Source of the DNA: Casuarius casuarius | Taxonomy: Eukaryota; Chordata; Aves; Casuariiformes; Casuariidae | Length of the DNA stretch: 64,000 nucleotides | Assembly (NCBI GenBank): GCA_003342895.1 | Contig: PTFA01000005.1 | Span: 1,212,654-1,276,653, forward strand | Direction: 5' to 3' | In this document: piece by piece, positions 1 through 64,000 of the stretch | Position numbering within the stretch: the first letter of the stretch is position 1 | Layout: each line of letters begins with the position of its first letter | Notes under the pieces: model-generated | What the model was told of the DNA's origin: nothing | Seen by the model: only the letters and a program-made list of their open reading frames with translations | The model's database searches: none | Position numbers and translations under genes: made by a program

Positions 1-65
1 AAAGGGTTAGTTTGGGAAGTTACCTAACCACTTGTTTTTTTTATCCTTTTTTAAATAAACCCCAG

Positions 66-62464
<62,399 letters not shown>

Positions 62465-64000
62465 GTAGGAGTATCGGCAATCACGCAGCGAGACAGTTTA
62501 ATGTTCTTCGTCAGCTAGGCCGATGCTAGGTTATGTCATGTACGATGGCATTTTGATAAAGGCTTTAGTGAAATTTATATTAAAAGATTTATGAAGTAGA
62601 TTAGTTTGAAGTCACACATTTCTCTAATCCTTTGACGGCACTAATGCCATGTGAGCCATGAATCTGTTCCGCAAATGCTGTGTTGACGGTGTCGGCATCC
62701 TGGCCTGGCATTAGCTCTGCTGCATATGACACATTTAATTGTGGAAGTATGTTTGTGCTCATTCAGCCTTTCAGAAACCTCATGGAAATCTGTAATTCTG
62801 GGCACGTAGAAAACAAAATCTACTGCTCTCTTTTATCATCTTGATAATGGTAACAAAATGCTAGTAGCTTGCCAAAATAAAGATGATTTGCCCCAGGGAT
62901 AAGCTTTCAGTGTTGTGCTAATTTTGGAGACTCTTGCTGGACTGAGAGAAGTAGAATAATTAAAACAGTCCCCTGGTCTGAGAGACAGGAAAAGTGAAAC
63001 ACTTTTCTGTTACTGTTCAGGGTCTTTCCCCCCAGATTTCATATAGTGCCCCTGGGGCACTATACAAGGGAGGAAAGTCCAGTAGGACTAAAGCAACACA
63101 CAACAGAAATGGGTCTCTGCTGTAAAAAGAGGGAACTCTCATAAGGTGACTGTGTGGCGACTCAAGCGCAGGAAGCTGATCACCATGGCAGAGAACAGGT
63201 GAAGGACGGAAAAGTCCAGAATTGTCCGTGGTGGCAGAAGGAGGCATCTTAGCAGAAGGGAGATAGGGGGGCCTAAGACAAACCTAACCTGAGCTAAAAA
63301 GAGCCATGCAAAGCATGTGAGCAGATCCTGAAGTGTTGGCAGAGAGCTTAATTTTAAAAATCTCCTGAGGGCTATAGCCAGGCAGTTCTCACACAGACAT
63401 ACACGTATTCTCATTTCAAGTGTTAAGTGAAACTGGGAAGGTTTATTAAAGAAGCTAAAAGGAGGCCTGTGTGCCAAGCGTCTCTGTGCCATGGTCCTGA
63501 TAGGTGCCTATAGGAAAAAAGCCTTTGTATGGTTTCCCATGACATGACTGCAGTTTGACAGGGCAATGACTAACAGATTTTGTTTTCTCTCCCCCATGTG
63601 AATGCATGCTGTGCTGCTCTGGATGTCCACGCTGTGCCTCCTGCCTCCCAGCCCAATGACAGTGATGTAAGTAGACGAAAGCCCCGGACGGGGAGGTATC
63701 CCAGCGTGCCTCGCCGTGTCTCTGCTTCGTAATTGTGCAGTTTGTGTGCCAATGTAATATAGGCACTGTTCCTTGTCTGTAATCACTGGAGACAGTCCAA
63801 GCCTGTCACAGGCTGTATTTGTCTTCACAGTAATTAAGTGTCTTTGGCAAAGCTGAAAGTGCTCTGGGTTGCAGCATTTCAGAAACCTGACCAAGAACAG
63901 GAGAAAGCTGTGAGGTAGGTTCGTCTCTGAGGAGGGAGCTGTGACGATAAGGCAGTAGATGTAGTGGTCTCAAAGCAACCAGCAAGCTCAGGTTCAGCTA
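62465..64000 (+). other. CACNA2D4: CACNA2D4 intron after exon k (runs off the window)
   Basis: At least 1,536 bases of intron. The first 270 bases look like single-copy DNA with retained CG sites and a CTAATCC motif at 62616-62622. No following exon is found. Confidence 0.75.

Noticed and set aside
62465..64000. Search for the next CACNA2D4 exon (Cys-rich block after QQ)
   Set aside because: No stretch with the expected cysteine pattern and splice sites was found, so it probably lies beyond the window.

Overview
The window is vertebrate nuclear DNA, most likely from a bird. Coding sequence is split into short exons with GT/GC-AG introns, the introns carry several CR1 LINE fragments (one of the avian 3'-end type), and the two recognisable genes match known vertebrate families. 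About 25 isolated N bases and one 225-base gap (15494-15718) show a draft assembly; none falls in a coding exon. I found no rRNA, tRNA, CRISPR array, operon or virus.

The + strand carries an internal part of CACNA2D4, the alpha-2/delta-4 auxiliary subunit of voltage-gated calcium channels. Eleven consecutive exons lie at 66-152, 3716-3787, 7930-7991, 8649-8716, 8856-8901, 10416-10513, 12610-12703, 14000-14095, 16365-16492, 19137-19217 and 62403-62464. They join in one unbroken frame of 298 codons. The gene runs off both ends of the window. One intron (14096-16364) starts with GC instead of GT. That same intron holds a strong CpG island interrupted by the assembly gap.

The intron at 19218-62402 is about 43.2 kb. 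It holds a complete second gene on the opposite strand, LRTM2, a leucine-rich-repeat single-pass membrane protein. Its three coding exons (44905-44971, 40584-41174, 38250-38704) give 370 codons before the stop, the length I know for human LRTM2. Its 5' UTR, a start-stop upstream ORF, a possible non-coding first exon and a poly(A) signal can be placed.

The rest is intronic. It includes eroded CR1 LINE copies (about 28.47-30.56 kb, 31.56-32.20 kb, 27.7 kb and 5.3 kb), MIR-like SINE fragments, a dispersed family with short palindromic cores, dinucleotide microsatellites with Z-DNA-type CA/CG tracts, a perfect 15-bp hairpin, and a second CpG-rich block at 57.7-58.1 kb. I see no evidence of a new biological system. 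The most useful leads are the intronic CpG island, the GC donor, the 5' structure of LRTM2 and the hairpin upstream of its main exon.
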